In this document: piece after piece, positions 8,179 to 16,564 of the stretch
Numbering within the stretch: position 1 is the first letter of the stretch
Layout of the letters: the number at the start of each line of letters is the position of its first letter
Assembly (NCBI GenBank): GCA_017631325.1
Contig: JAGBTM010000049.1
Span: 1-58,736 of the forward strand
Length of the DNA stretch: 58,736 nucleotides
Origin: Clostridia bacterium
Lineage (GTDB): Bacteria > Bacillota > Clostridia > Oscillospirales > CAG-272
Direction: 5' to 3'
The notes under the pieces: generated by a model
What the model was told of the DNA's origin: nothing
Database searches by the model: none
What the model saw: only the letters and a program-made list of their open reading frames with translations
Translations under genes and position numbers: made by a program

Positions 8179-10505
8179 TATACTACCTCCTCCTCAACAA
8201 CAGAGAGCTTGAAAACTCCTGCGTCGGGCACGACTTCGGTAGCAAGAAGAGCCTCTCTGCCACGACAGGTGAAAATGAAGCTCTGACAGCCCTCCTCGGA
8301 AAGCTGCTTAATCGCGCGCATCATAGAACGTGCTCTCACGTTATCCTGATGTGCAAAGCTCTCATCGAAGCAAATCGGGGGCTTCTCGGTATAGAGCATA
8401 TCTATAAGCGCTGCGCGTACGGCAACGTAAGCAAGCTCACGCGTACCTCCGGAGAGGAAATCAACAGACTTTCTCTCACCGTTAGGCGCTGTAAAGGTTA
8501 CCTTAAGTCCGTCGGAAACGTCGAAATCCGAGTACTTTTTGTCGGTCATTATCTCCATCATACGCGTAGCGTACTCGCCAAGTCTCGGTGAAATCTCAGC
8601 ACGAAGATTTTCGCTGGCGCCCGTAATTGCTCCAAGGGCTATAAAGTAGGCCTTATGCTTATCCTGAAGCTCCTGACGGCGAGTGGAAATCGCCTCGATT
8701 TTTGAATAATACTCGGCCGGGTCACTTGCTCTGCCCTTGAGAAGCGCAAGCTCGTTTTCAACGTCAAATGCGAGTGCGTCCTCCTTTGCTATTGCGGCCT
8801 TGGTGTCCTCAATTCCGTTTACTATCTCGTCGTGATTTATGCCGACAAGCGCCTTTCTCTTAAGAGGCGACACCTGTGCGCGCACGTCCACCTCGCTCTT
8901 GTCTGCGAGGCTGCGTCTGATTTCCTTAACGGTTATCTCAATTCCGGTTTTCTCCTCAAAAAGCTCTGCCTTTCTGTCAAGGTATGCCTTAACTCTGGCC
9001 TCGAGCTTATCAAGAAACTCGCCAAGCTCGGAAACCGGAGGCTCCTCGCCCCATTTGAGAATGAGTGCCGTAAGCTCGCGCTTCGAGTTCTCGTATCTCT
9101 CCTTGGCTCTCTCGGTTGCAAGTCTTGCGCTCTCGGTTGCAGAGAGCATGGCGTCTCTTTTGCCTCTGGCCTCGGCTACAACGGCAATTTTGCCCTTAAG
9201 GTCGGAGTAAGTAGAGGTGCCGAAGAGCTTCTCAAGCTCGACGAGAGAACGGCTTGCGCCAACAAGCTTCACAAGGCAAATTACACCGCACACAAGCGCG
9301 ATAACACCTGCCGAGGCGACTGCGATTTTGGGGAAAAGGTCGGTGTTCGGTATATCAACTATCTCAAAGACCGACGCGGCTATTACACCGAGTGCGGCAA
9401 GAATTGAAAGAGCTATAAACTGGATACGAGACTTAAAGAACGAGGCCGCGCGCTTGAGTATGCTCTCCTCTCCACCCACCTCGTCGGCAAGCTCGATGGA
9501 GGCCTCGATTTCTCTGGTAATGCCTACGGCATTCTTCTGCTCGGTATAGGCGTCCTGCGCGTCACCGAGAGCGTGATATGACTCGTTTACGCCCTTGCGC
9601 GCTACTGCAAGGTCGGTGAGATACTGCTCGGTGGGAGCAAAATCAGCCTTGGTGTTCTCCTCTATGTAGCGAACGTACCTGTCGTTCTTCTCTTCAAGCT
9701 CAAGCTCAAGCTCATGAAGCTGGTCAAAGGCCTGAATAAGCATTACGTTGCTATAGCAATTATCGAGGCTATACAGGTCGTCCTGCTTCACCTCTGCGTC
9801 CTTACGTCTTTTGCGTATCTGAAAAAGCTCGTTCTCCTTTGCGAGTATACGTCTGTTATCCTCGTTGCATTCCAAGAGCTTCTCTTCAAGCTCCTCCTCG
9901 CGAGTAACGAGGTCTACTATCGCTCCGCCGTTTCCGCTCTCGTGAAGAAGCGCATGCATTTTCTCGGTAATCTTTGCCGCGGCGCGCTGGTTGTTAATGC
10001 GCTCACTGCCCGAGAAAAGTATATTCTCTATCGACTGCTTAACCGAGTCCTCGGATATACCTGCGTCGCCTATCTGACCGATAAACGCAGTGTTGTCGAA
10101 AAGCTCTCTGTCAACGCCGAAGAAGACGTCGCCTGCGGCAAGCTTGCCAAATGCGGGCGCGCCTGTCTCGAGGTCAACGATAGAAGCCTCCTCCTTGTAT
10201 GCGGGACGGGGCGAGTTATCAGTAGGAACGGTGGTACGGGTGATAAGGTAACGCTTGTCTCCTACGCGGACGTACATCGAGCCCTGAGCAATTCCCGTTT
10301 CCCAGTTTATTCTCTTCTTTCTTTCGCTTACGGTGTCTAAGCTGTCAACACTCTCAAATCCGTAAAGCATGTATTTAATAAATGCGGCGATGGTGCTCTT
10401 TCCAGCCTCGTTCTGACCCTCTATGACGTTAATCTTGTCCGAAAACTCAAGCGTCATATCGGTAATAAGACCGAAGCTCTTGATAACGATTTTCTCAATA
10501 ATCAT
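8178..10505 (-). CDS. SMC/Rad50-like ATPase with central membrane hairpin (YhaN/SbcC-like)
   Basis: A 775-residue AAA/ABC-type ATPase. Walker A is GQNEAGKS at residues 30-37, the ABC signature FLSGGTRE is near residue 684 and Walker B CFDES near residue 712. Long coiled coils flank a central hydrophobic hairpin at about residues 360-420 (two segments separated by a short loop), the arrangement of B. subtilis YhaN. YhaN-type proteins usually pair with a metallophosphoesterase (YhaO/SbcD-like), but none is present here; the upstream neighbour is a DUF6062 protein. A role in DNA end processing or repair at the membrane is inferred. The ATG at 10505 has GAGGAGATGCAG ahead of it. Confidence 0.8.
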   Translation of the reverse strand: MIIEKIVIKSFGLITDMTLEFSDKINVIEGQNEAGKSTIAAFIKYMLYGFESVDSLDTVSERKKRINWETGIAQGSMYVRVGDKRYLITRTTVPTDNSPRPAYKEEASIVDLETGAPAFGKLAAGDVFFGVDRELFDNTAFIGQIGDAGISEDSVKQSIENILFSGSERINNQRAAAKITEKMHALLHESGNGGAIVDLVTREEELEEKLLECNEDNRRILAKENELFQIRKRRKDAEVKQDDLYSLDNCYSNVMLIQAFDQLHELELELEEKNDRYVRYIEENTKADFAPTEQYLTDLAVARKGVNESYHALGDAQDAYTEQKNAVGITREIEASIELADEVGGEESILKRAASFFKSRIQFIALSILAALGVIAASVFEIVDIPNTDLFPKIAVASAGVIALVCGVICLVKLVGASRSLVELEKLFGTSTYSDLKGKIAVVAEARGKRDAMLSATESARLATERAKERYENSKRELTALILKWGEEPPVSELGEFLDKLEARVKAYLDRKAELFEEKTGIEITVKEIRRSLADKSEVDVRAQVSPLKRKALVGINHDEIVNGIEDTKAAIAKEDALAFDVENELALLKGRASDPAEYYSKIEAISTRRQELQDKHKAYFIALGAITGASENLRAEISPRLGEYATRMMEIMTDKKYSDFDVSDGLKVTFTAPNGERKSVDFLSGGTRELAYVAVRAALIDMLYTEKPPICFDESFAHQDNVRARSMMRAIKQLSEEGCQSFIFTCRGREALLATEVVPDAGVFKLSVVEEEVV

Positions 10506-10517
10506 ACTGCATCTCCT

Positions 10518-11228
10518 CTATATTTCACCCTTCGGGTCGCCCGAAAGAAATTTTATCGTTCTCTGTACAGAGTCCTTTGAATTGTACCACGGCTCCTCGT
10601 CGTATCGGTAGTCAAACTTTTTACAGAACCAGCTTACGTCCGAGCGAAGCTCGCTTATGTATTTTTCTTCTATCTTGTACGCCGTGTCAAAGAAGTCGGG
10701 GAACGTGCGCTTTGACATTTTCTTCGAGGCATATTCCACCATAGCTCTGTAATGAGGCAGACAGAAATACGGAACGTTCTCGAACTTCTTTCTGAATTTA
10801 AGCTCTATATCGAACTCCCACAGATACACGGCCGTGGATATCATAGCCGTGAGGTTCTTATTAATTCTGCCACAAACGTAGCAGCTATTCTCAAGGGTGG
10901 TAAGCTTCGTTATTGACGGTGCGCCCTTCTGGCCCAAGAGCGCCTTTGCCGACAGCTTCTTTTTGACCTCGTCAAGATGGCTCTCGAGCATAAGACCCAT
11001 GCCGAGCATTCTCCTCTTGCCAAGCATCATATTGTAATGCGAGAGGCAAAAGCCCTCCTCGTTGGTTCTAATTCTGATATCAGGCTCCATCATAGACGCG
11101 CCGAGTATAATATCCACTTCGTCCTCTTGAAGCTTGCGGTAAAGGTGGCAAAACGGACAGCCACACTCGGGCTTCTCTCCCACGAGCTCAAACGCCTCGT
11201 TGACCGGTATTGTGTAAATCTGTTCCAA
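10518..11228 (-). CDS. DUF6062 family protein
   Basis: A 236-residue protein of unknown function that I assign to DUF6062. It has paired cysteines near the N-terminus (CGCPFC, residues 22-27) and a second CYVCG pair near residue 116, plus conserved histidines (FCLSHYNMML, FCLPHYRAM), so metal binding is plausible. No membrane segment is predicted. The start codon is TTG at 11228 with GGAG 6 nt upstream. It sits 12 bp before the YhaN-like ATPase and probably shares its transcript. Function cannot be read further from sequence. Confidence 0.7.
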   Translation of the reverse strand: MEQIYTIPVNEAFELVGEKPECGCPFCHLYRKLQEDEVDIILGASMMEPDIRIRTNEEGFCLSHYNMMLGKRRMLGMGLMLESHLDEVKKKLSAKALLGQKGAPSITKLTTLENSCYVCGRINKNLTAMISTAVYLWEFDIELKFRKKFENVPYFCLPHYRAMVEYASKKMSKRTFPDFFDTAYKIEEKYISELRSDVSWFCKKFDYRYDEEPWYNSKDSVQRTIKFLSGDPKGEI

Positions 11229-11262
11229 GGTTCACTCCAAATTCTTCCCTGAAAAACGGGAC

Positions 11263-11291
11263 TTGCAATTTATCTTAAAATATGCTAAAAT
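11263..11291 (+). promoter_or_regulatory. Promoter for ogg
   Basis: TTGCAA, 17-nt spacer, TAAAAT, with TGC directly before the -10 (extended). The transcript would start about 60 nt upstream of the glycosylase ATG. Confidence 0.65.
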
Positions 11292-11360
11292 ATATTCAAG
11301 TATTATTATACAATTACCATTATACAATATTATGTAGCAATTTGCAAGAGGAAATCGAAA

Positions 11361-12314
11361 ATGTTTCACAAAATTAGGGAAGTTTGGAAAAACAGAGAGT
11401 GTTTTGTCGTAAAAAATGCAGGTGATATCGACCTTTACGACACCCTCGAGTGCGGTCAGGCGTTCAGATACGAGCTGATATGCAAGGAGGAGGGCTACGT
11501 CGAATATATGACGGTCGTCGCTGACAAGATAGTCACAGTCGGCCAAAGAGAGCGTGGCGAGCTTATGTTCTTCGGTCTCTCGGAGGAGGAGCTTGAAAAT
11601 ACGGTTATTCCCTATTTTGCTCTCGATACGGATTTTTCGGCAATTTCCGACAGCGTCGCGCACTCCACCGAAAGCGAGTGGCTAAAGAAAGCAGCCGAGA
11701 GCGCAAGGGGAATCGTCATACTGAGGCAGGACCCCTGGGAGACGCTTTTCTCGTTCATAATTTCACAAAACAATAACATACCGAGAATACGAAAAATCAT
11801 AAGAGCCATGAGCGCCGAATACGGTGAAAATCTGGCAGTAAAGCAGGGACTTTTGCACTGTCCTCTCTCTAAGGTGGACGGTGCGCCATGCGAGGGGGAG
11901 TGTCGCAAATGTGGAATATGCTACTCCTTTCCGAGCGCCGAGGCCGTCTTTAAGCGCCCCGAGGGAATGTTACCCTCAAAGCCCGGCTTCAGATATAAAT
12001 ATCTGCTTTCGGCAGCCGAGGCCGTGTGCGAAGGTCGGCTTGATTTAGAGGAAATAAAATCCAGAGGCTCTCTTGAATATACAACCGAACGACTTAAGGA
12101 AATAAAGGGTGTAGGCGACAAGGTTGCCTCGTGTGCCGCGCTGTTTGGCTTTGGAAACCTCGACGCCTTTCCTATCGACGTGTGGATGCGTCGCGCCATC
12201 GACGAGTATTTCGACGGCTCGCTTGATACAAAGAGCTTCGGCGAGGTGGCCGGCGTCGTACAGCAATACATCTTTCATTACATTAGAAATTACGAAAACA
12301 AAAAAGAGGCATAG
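11361..12314 (+). CDS. ogg: 8-oxoguanine DNA glycosylase/AP lyase, OGG1 type
   Basis: A 317-residue base-excision repair enzyme that removes oxidised guanine. The N-terminal half matches the OGG_N fold (TLECGQAFRYE). The helix-hairpin-helix reads IKGVGDKVASCAALFGF; its lysine (about residue 254) is the expected Schiff-base nucleophile, and the aspartate in AFPIDVW (about residue 272) is the catalytic acid. The QDPWETLFSFIISQNNNIPRI segment is also typical. Odd feature: an insertion near residues 165-187 carries five cysteines (C-x10-C-x3-C-x2-C-x2-C), which suggests a metal site. The gene starts after GAGGAAA and is monocistronic with its own terminator. Confidence 0.9.
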   Translation: MFHKIREVWKNRECFVVKNAGDIDLYDTLECGQAFRYELICKEEGYVEYMTVVADKIVTVGQRERGELMFFGLSEEELENTVIPYFALDTDFSAISDSVAHSTESEWLKKAAESARGIVILRQDPWETLFSFIISQNNNIPRIRKIIRAMSAEYGENLAVKQGLLHCPLSKVDGAPCEGECRKCGICYSFPSAEAVFKRPEGMLPSKPGFRYKYLLSAAEAVCEGRLDLEEIKSRGSLEYTTERLKEIKGVGDKVASCAALFGFGNLDAFPIDVWMRRAIDEYFDGSLDTKSFGEVAGVVQQYIFHYIRNYENKKEA

Positions 12315-12379
12315 ACCGTTTTATCGTAAAAAATCCATTATATGTCAACTATACATTACAAATTCAGTTAAAATATCGC

Positions 12380-12426
12380 AAAATCCGCAGTTCGACACAC
12401 ATCGTGCAAAACTGCGGATTTTTTAT
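12380..12426 (+). terminator. Intrinsic terminator after ogg
   Basis: AAAATCCGCAGTT pairs with AACTGCGGATTTT across a 16-nt loop and is followed by a T-run. It lies 65 bp past the ogg stop. Confidence 0.85.
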
Positions 12427-12434
12427 GTTATAAT
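12427..12434 (+). promoter_or_regulatory. Extended -10 promoter for the ParB-HTH gene
   Basis: The sequence TGTTATAAT (from 12426) is a perfect extended -10 directly after the ogg terminator. No -35 match is visible at the right distance. Confidence 0.5.
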
Positions 12435-12486
12435 ACTTTAAAAACGGAAATTTCAAGCTCCGAAGCAACAGATGGGAGGACTAAAA

Positions 12487-12960
12487 ATGAACATGTTCGA
12501 CGAGGCTCGCGCCGTTTTAGGCGTGATTAAAATGCAGAATATAACCCAAGGTGAGATGGCTCGACAGCTAGGTGTCAGCCAGTCCTACGTCGCCAACAAA
12601 TTAAGGCTTTTAAAATTTTCACCCGAGATGGAGAAAAAGATAATTGAAGCAGCTCTTACCGAAAGGCACGCAAGAGCTCTTCTTCGCCTTGATAACGAGG
12701 ACAAGATTAACACGGCGCTAGCAAGAATAATTGAGCGCAGACTTAACGTTGCAGAGAGCGAAGCGCTCGTCGACATGCTCGCAGATACCGAGGCTCCGAA
12801 GAAGATAGGAGGTGCCGACAGGCTCTTTAAAATCGACACCTTTAAGGACACCCTGAAGCATAGCATTAATACACTCGTATGTGCAGGTGTTGACGCAAGG
12901 CAAAGCGTAAGCTACTACGGCACGAAAACCTACATAACCGTGTGTATTGACGAAGCGTGA
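12487..12960 (+). CDS. ParB/Spo0J-type HTH protein lacking the ParB nucleotide-binding domain
   Basis: A 157-residue protein. Residues 10-70 match the KorB/Spo0J DNA-binding domain (ITQGEMARQLGVSQSYVANKLRLL, then LTERHARALLRL). The N-terminal ParB/CTPase domain with its GERR motif is absent, and no Spo0A or Soj partner gene is adjacent, so it is not a complete partition protein. The ATG at 12487 follows GGGAGGA; the track ATG 15 nt upstream overlaps that site. The last 17 codons (ending TVCIDEA) are the first unit of the 52-bp tandem array that follows. It may act as a site-specific regulator or nucleoid protein; this is inference. Confidence 0.75.
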   Translation: MNMFDEARAVLGVIKMQNITQGEMARQLGVSQSYVANKLRLLKFSPEMEKKIIEAALTERHARALLRLDNEDKINTALARIIERRLNVAESEALVDMLADTEAPKKIGGADRLFKIDTFKDTLKHSINTLVCAGVDARQSVSYYGTKTYITVCIDEA

Positions 12961-13118
12961 GCTACTACTACTGCACAAAAACTACGTAACCGTCTGTATT
13001 GACGAAGCGTGAGCTACTACTACTGCACAAAAACTACGTAACCGTCTGTATTGACGAAGCGTGAGCTACTACTACTGCGCAAAAACTACGTGACCGTCTG
13101 TATTGACGAAGCGTAACG
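12905..13118 (+). repeat. 52-bp tandem array derived from the 3' end of the preceding gene
   Basis: Four units share GACGAAGCG(T/G)GAGCTACTAC. Anchor positions at 12949, 13001, 13053 and 13105 give an exact 52-bp period. The first unit is coding and is 50 bp long; later units are nearly identical to each other but carry stops. The last unit again encodes NYVTVCIDEA followed by a stop. The array ends in a hairpin, AAGCGT-AACGTA-ACGCTT, at about 13110-13127. Confidence 0.95.
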
Positions 13119-13154
13119 TAACGCTTTACAGTGATTTAAATTCCCTTCATACGC

Positions 13155-13270
13155 AAAAAGGACAGAGATGGCAGCAGATATAATCCTCTTAGAGTAGACA
13201 CTTGAAAAACAAAAAGTTTTCAAGACTACTTTAAGAGGGGTTATATCAATACGCTTTCTCTGTCCTTTTT
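13155..13270. repeat. Nested long inverted repeat, possible bidirectional terminator or MITE-like element
   Basis: The outer arms AAAAAGGACAGAGA (13155-13168) and TCTCTGTCCTTTTT (13257-13270) are perfect complements. Middle arms at 13177-13197 and 13226-13247 match with two mismatches and one bulge. The inner arms CTTGAAAA and TTTTCAAG close a loop at 13201-13224. It lies between two convergent genes and ends in T-runs on both strands, so bidirectional termination is the simplest role. The three-tier 116-nt structure is far larger than the other terminators here. Confidence 0.85.
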
Positions 13271-13304
13271 ATATCGTTGATACCGTATCTTAGCCGCTTG
13301 TTTA

Positions 13305-15635
13305 TTACTCAAGTATAGCCTTTGCGATACCGAGACCGCTGTTGCCTATAACCTTGATAATGTTTCCAAGAAGCTCCATCTCTTCAAGCGGGAACTGAAG
13401 AAATTCAAGGCAAACCGTGGTATTGTCGGGAATTGTTGCCTTAATTCTCATATAGACCTTCTGCTTGCCGTAGTATTCAAGCGTCGCCTTGAGTATCTCG
13501 TGGATACGCGTGGTGATGTTGGGATCTACGCTTCTACGGAACAGAAGTTTGACGGTCTTGGATACGTAGGTGTAGTTATTATCGCTGTGTGCACCGCTTG
13601 CCGCATTTTCGGCGGTCTCCTTTTTAGCGCGTGCCTCTTCCTCACGGCGAAGACGCTCTGCCTCAGCTCTGCGAGCTGCCTCAATGCGCTCCTCCTCTTC
13701 ACGACGGCGGCGCTCCTCTTCGATGCGGCGCTCCTCCTCGAGCTTAATACGCTCCTCGCGAAGTCTCTCGGCCTCAAGTCTATGCTGCTCCTCGACTGCC
13801 TGGCGTGCTGCCTCTGCAAGTCTCTCGCGCTCCTTAGCCTCCTGGCGCACCTGCGCCTCTATCTGCGCGCGAAGTCTCTCAGCCTCGGCTCTGCGATTCT
13901 CCTCAATTCTGGTCCACTCAGCCTTCTCGCGACGGGCCTTGTCAATAAGTCTCTCGTTCTCAAGTCTGAGCTGCTCCTGCTCGCGACGGAGACGCTCTGC
14001 CTCCTGCTCTGCTCTCTCTCTTGCGCGGCTCTCATACTCAAGGCGTATCTTAGCCTCAATTTCACCGCGAAGCTTTGCTTCAAGGTCTGCTGCCGTTATA
14101 GGCTCGTCCGCCTCGGGCTGCTCGCACTCAATATCCTCGCATACGGGCTGCAGAGCCTCGGGTGCCTCGTATACAGGCTCGTCCTTAACGGACGCTTCTG
14201 CGAATATATCAATTTCCTCTTCCTCAGCCGTGGGGTCCTCGGGAACCATTACGAGAGTTCCGTCGTCCTCATCGCTGACAAGGTCGTCCGCAAAGGTGAT
14301 AAGAGAAGGCTCGTCGATTTCTTCAAGCTCGTCGACCTCCTCGAGCTGCTCGGCTACCTCTGAGCTCTCCCCTGGCTCGTCCGCTTCGGTCTGCAGGCTT
14401 GCTGCTTTGAGAGCCTCAAGCGCCATTCTGGTTATCTCTTCGAGCTCGTGTGCCTCGTCGAAATCGTCTGCAACGGCACCGCGGCTTGCTTCGGGTGTCG
14501 GCTCGTCGGAGTAGAAAGCCTCAAGCTCGTCAAGCTCCTCCTCTTCCTCTTCGTCCGAGATGGTAGCCTCTTCAGAAACGCTATCAATAGCGCGTCGAGC
14601 CATCTCCATAGCAAGACGAAGCTCTTCGTCCTCGCTGATTTCAACAGCCGTACCTATCTCAGAAGCTATATCCGTAACAGGCTCGACTGCCACCTCGGCG
14701 CTCACCGTCGCGGGTATCTTCTCTTCAAGATTGATAGGCGCAGCTGCTACAATTTCCTCTGCACGCTCAAGGTCGCCTCTCTTAATTGCACGCTTGATGA
14801 CGTCGCGCCACTCGGTTACGTTCTTTCTGCCCATAGCGTTGTGGTATTTGTCCTTGCCTGCGCGCGTTAGGAAGCGATACTCTTTCTCCTTAATCTTCTG
14901 AGGAACGTCCTCACCGATTTCGAAGAGTATCTCTCCCTTTGCAACGTGGTCGGAAACACTGTATGCGCCCTTGCCGTCGAGCCTTGTCCACTTTATCCAG
15001 AAATCTCTTGGAGCAGAGGACTTGTCAACGAGGAGCAGGCGTCTGTACGTCGTGTTCTCCGAGGTATGCTCCATATATGTATCGGGGGCAAAAACGATAG
15101 CCAGCTCAATGCTGCTGTCCTCAATACCCTTGACCGACATAGCCTCGCATATAGCGGGGGTAAGCTGGCGCGCCATCTCGTCGATGAAGGTCTGAGAATA
15201 TTTGCCCGAAAGTATAGTTATATTCGATGCTGTGGTCTCAACCCTCAGCTTAACCGAACCGCCCTCGCAGTATATCGCTCTATTCTGAAGCGATGCGGCA
15301 AATCCCTCGGGAAGTGACTCTACAAGCTCAAAGGAAAGAAGCTCGTCACCAAGATAAGCAAAGGGCACGTCGCCCTCAAACTGACCGCGAGGCATATCCC
15401 AACAAATCCACTCACTCACAGCGCCACGGGAAAGCGTGTAAACGGTGATGGGATAATAAAAGGTCTTGCCCACGGTGAAGTGTTCGGACAGATAGTCCTC
15501 GTACATCTGTATTCCTTCAATATCGTCCCCGTACTTCTCCTGGAGAAGCGGAATAAGATTTTCGGACATGCTGATGGTGAACTTGTCCGTTACCGTCGAT
15601 GCGACTATTTTGTTGTGAAGAAAATCAATAATCAT
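13305..15635 (-). CDS. Large acidic and ER/K-helix protein of unknown function
   Basis: 776 residues, not recognised. Residues 1-275 are globular and beta-rich (begins MIIDFLHNKIVASTVTDKF). Residues 275-515 are very acidic and low in complexity (EEEEEELDELEAF and similar). Residues 515-680 are a continuous Arg/Glu-rich helix (RREQEQLRLENERL, LEAERLREERIKLEEERR), which resembles a single alpha helix or coiled coil. Residues 690-776 form a small C-terminal domain (KTVKLLFRRSVDPN...LGIAKAILE). No signal or membrane segment is present. The start at 15635 follows GGAGGCA with a long gap, so translation may be modest. It has its own promoter, divergent from yjjG. A structural or scaffold role is inferred from composition only. 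Confidence 0.7.
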   Translation of the reverse strand: MIIDFLHNKIVASTVTDKFTISMSENLIPLLQEKYGDDIEGIQMYEDYLSEHFTVGKTFYYPITVYTLSRGAVSEWICWDMPRGQFEGDVPFAYLGDELLSFELVESLPEGFAASLQNRAIYCEGGSVKLRVETTASNITILSGKYSQTFIDEMARQLTPAICEAMSVKGIEDSSIELAIVFAPDTYMEHTSENTTYRRLLLVDKSSAPRDFWIKWTRLDGKGAYSVSDHVAKGEILFEIGEDVPQKIKEKEYRFLTRAGKDKYHNAMGRKNVTEWRDVIKRAIKRGDLERAEEIVAAAPINLEEKIPATVSAEVAVEPVTDIASEIGTAVEISEDEELRLAMEMARRAIDSVSEEATISDEEEEEELDELEAFYSDEPTPEASRGAVADDFDEAHELEEITRMALEALKAASLQTEADEPGESSEVAEQLEEVDELEEIDEPSLITFADDLVSDEDDGTLVMVPEDPTAEEEEIDIFAEASVKDEPVYEAPEALQPVCEDIECEQPEADEPITAADLEAKLRGEIEAKIRLEYESRARERAEQEAERLRREQEQLRLENERLIDKARREKAEWTRIEENRRAEAERLRAQIEAQVRQEAKERERLAEAARQAVEEQHRLEAERLREERIKLEEERRIEEERRRREEEERIEAARRAEAERLRREEEARAKKETAENAASGAHSDNNYTYVSKTVKLLFRRSVDPNITTRIHEILKATLEYYGKQKVYMRIKATIPDNTTVCLEFLQFPLEEMELLGNIIKVIGNSGLGIAKAILE

Positions 15636-15680
15636 TGATACAAATGCCTCCGTGCTGCAAGATATAATTTTACACAGTAT

Positions 15681-15709
15681 ATTTTATCATATTCCCGAGT
15701 GAAAATCAA
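15681..15709 (-). promoter_or_regulatory. Promoter for the ER/K-helix protein
   Basis: On the minus strand there is TTGATT, a 17-nt spacer, and TAAAAT with TGA before it (extended -10). It lies about 45 bp upstream of the start. Confidence 0.7.
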
Positions 15710-15780
15710 TATTTTTCGCACGAATAATTTAAATATTTTTCAAATAATTTGACATTCTCTCTAAATTATCGCCAAGATAC

Positions 15781-15809
15781 TTGATTTAAGCGCGTTTTTG
15801 TGATAAAAT
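15781..15809 (+). promoter_or_regulatory. Promoter for the yjjG-PLP lyase-thiN block
   Basis: TTGATT, 17-nt spacer, TAAAAT with TGA before the -10. It is divergent from the promoter at 15681-15709. Confidence 0.7.
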
Positions 15810-15874
15810 ATTGCAGTAAAGCGCGAGGGACGGCGAAGCTCAAAGTCCGCGCGACGTCTTAGAGAAGGTGAATT

Positions 15875-16561
15875 ATGATAAAAACGCTCCTTTTGGACCT
15901 TGACGATACGATACTTGATTTTCATGCGGCCGAGCGTGTCGCACTCTCCTCTGCCCTCTCCGAGCTTGGAATTGAGCCGACCGAGAGGCTGCTCTCTCGC
16001 TACAAGGAAATCAACCGCTCCTGCTGGGAGCGTCTGGAGCGCGGTGAGCTGACGCGCGAGCAGGTTCTGACCCTCAGATTTAAGCTCTTATTCGATGAAT
16101 TTGGCTACACGGTCTCGCCGTGTGAGGTCCAGAGCCTTTACGAATACAAGCTCAGCCTCGAGCATCAGTTTATGCAAGGCGCACCCGAGATGCTCGATTC
16201 GCTGTACGGAAAATACAAGCTCTATATCGCATCAAACGGCACGGCCTCGGTACAAGACAGGCGCATTGCCGACACGGGTATTGCAAAATACTTCGACGGA
16301 ATTTTCATCTCCCAAAGAATAGGCGCAAACAAGCCCGAGCGTGAGTTTTTCGACAGATGCTTTGCCGAAATTGACGGATTTGAGAAAGGCGAGACCATGA
16401 TAGTCGGTGACAGTCTTTCCTCGGATATTCTCGGGGGCAAAAATGCCGACATTCTCACCTGCTACTTTAACCCGCACGCCCGTCCGAACACAACGGATAT
16501 AAATCCCGATTTCGAAATACGCTCACTCGATGAGCTAATACCACTTCTTGAGAGGTTATAA
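15875..16561 (+). CDS. yjjG: YjjG-family HAD nucleotidase
   Basis: A 228-residue HAD phosphatase. Motif I is LLLDLDDTILDF with the nucleophilic aspartate, motif II IASNGT, motif III lysine in GANKPEREFFD, and motif IV VGDSLSSDILGG. The alpha-helical cap and QDRRIADTGIAKYFDGIF match YjjG, a nucleotidase that removes non-canonical pyrimidine nucleotides. AAGGTGA precedes the ATG. The PLP lyase gene begins 3 bp after its stop, so they are co-transcribed. Exact substrate is inferred from family. Confidence 0.88.
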   Translation: MIKTLLLDLDDTILDFHAAERVALSSALSELGIEPTERLLSRYKEINRSCWERLERGELTREQVLTLRFKLLFDEFGYTVSPCEVQSLYEYKLSLEHQFMQGAPEMLDSLYGKYKLYIASNGTASVQDRRIADTGIAKYFDGIFISQRIGANKPEREFFDRCFAEIDGFEKGETMIVGDSLSSDILGGKNADILTCYFNPHARPNTTDINPDFEIRSLDELIPLLERL

Positions 16562-16564
16562 TCT

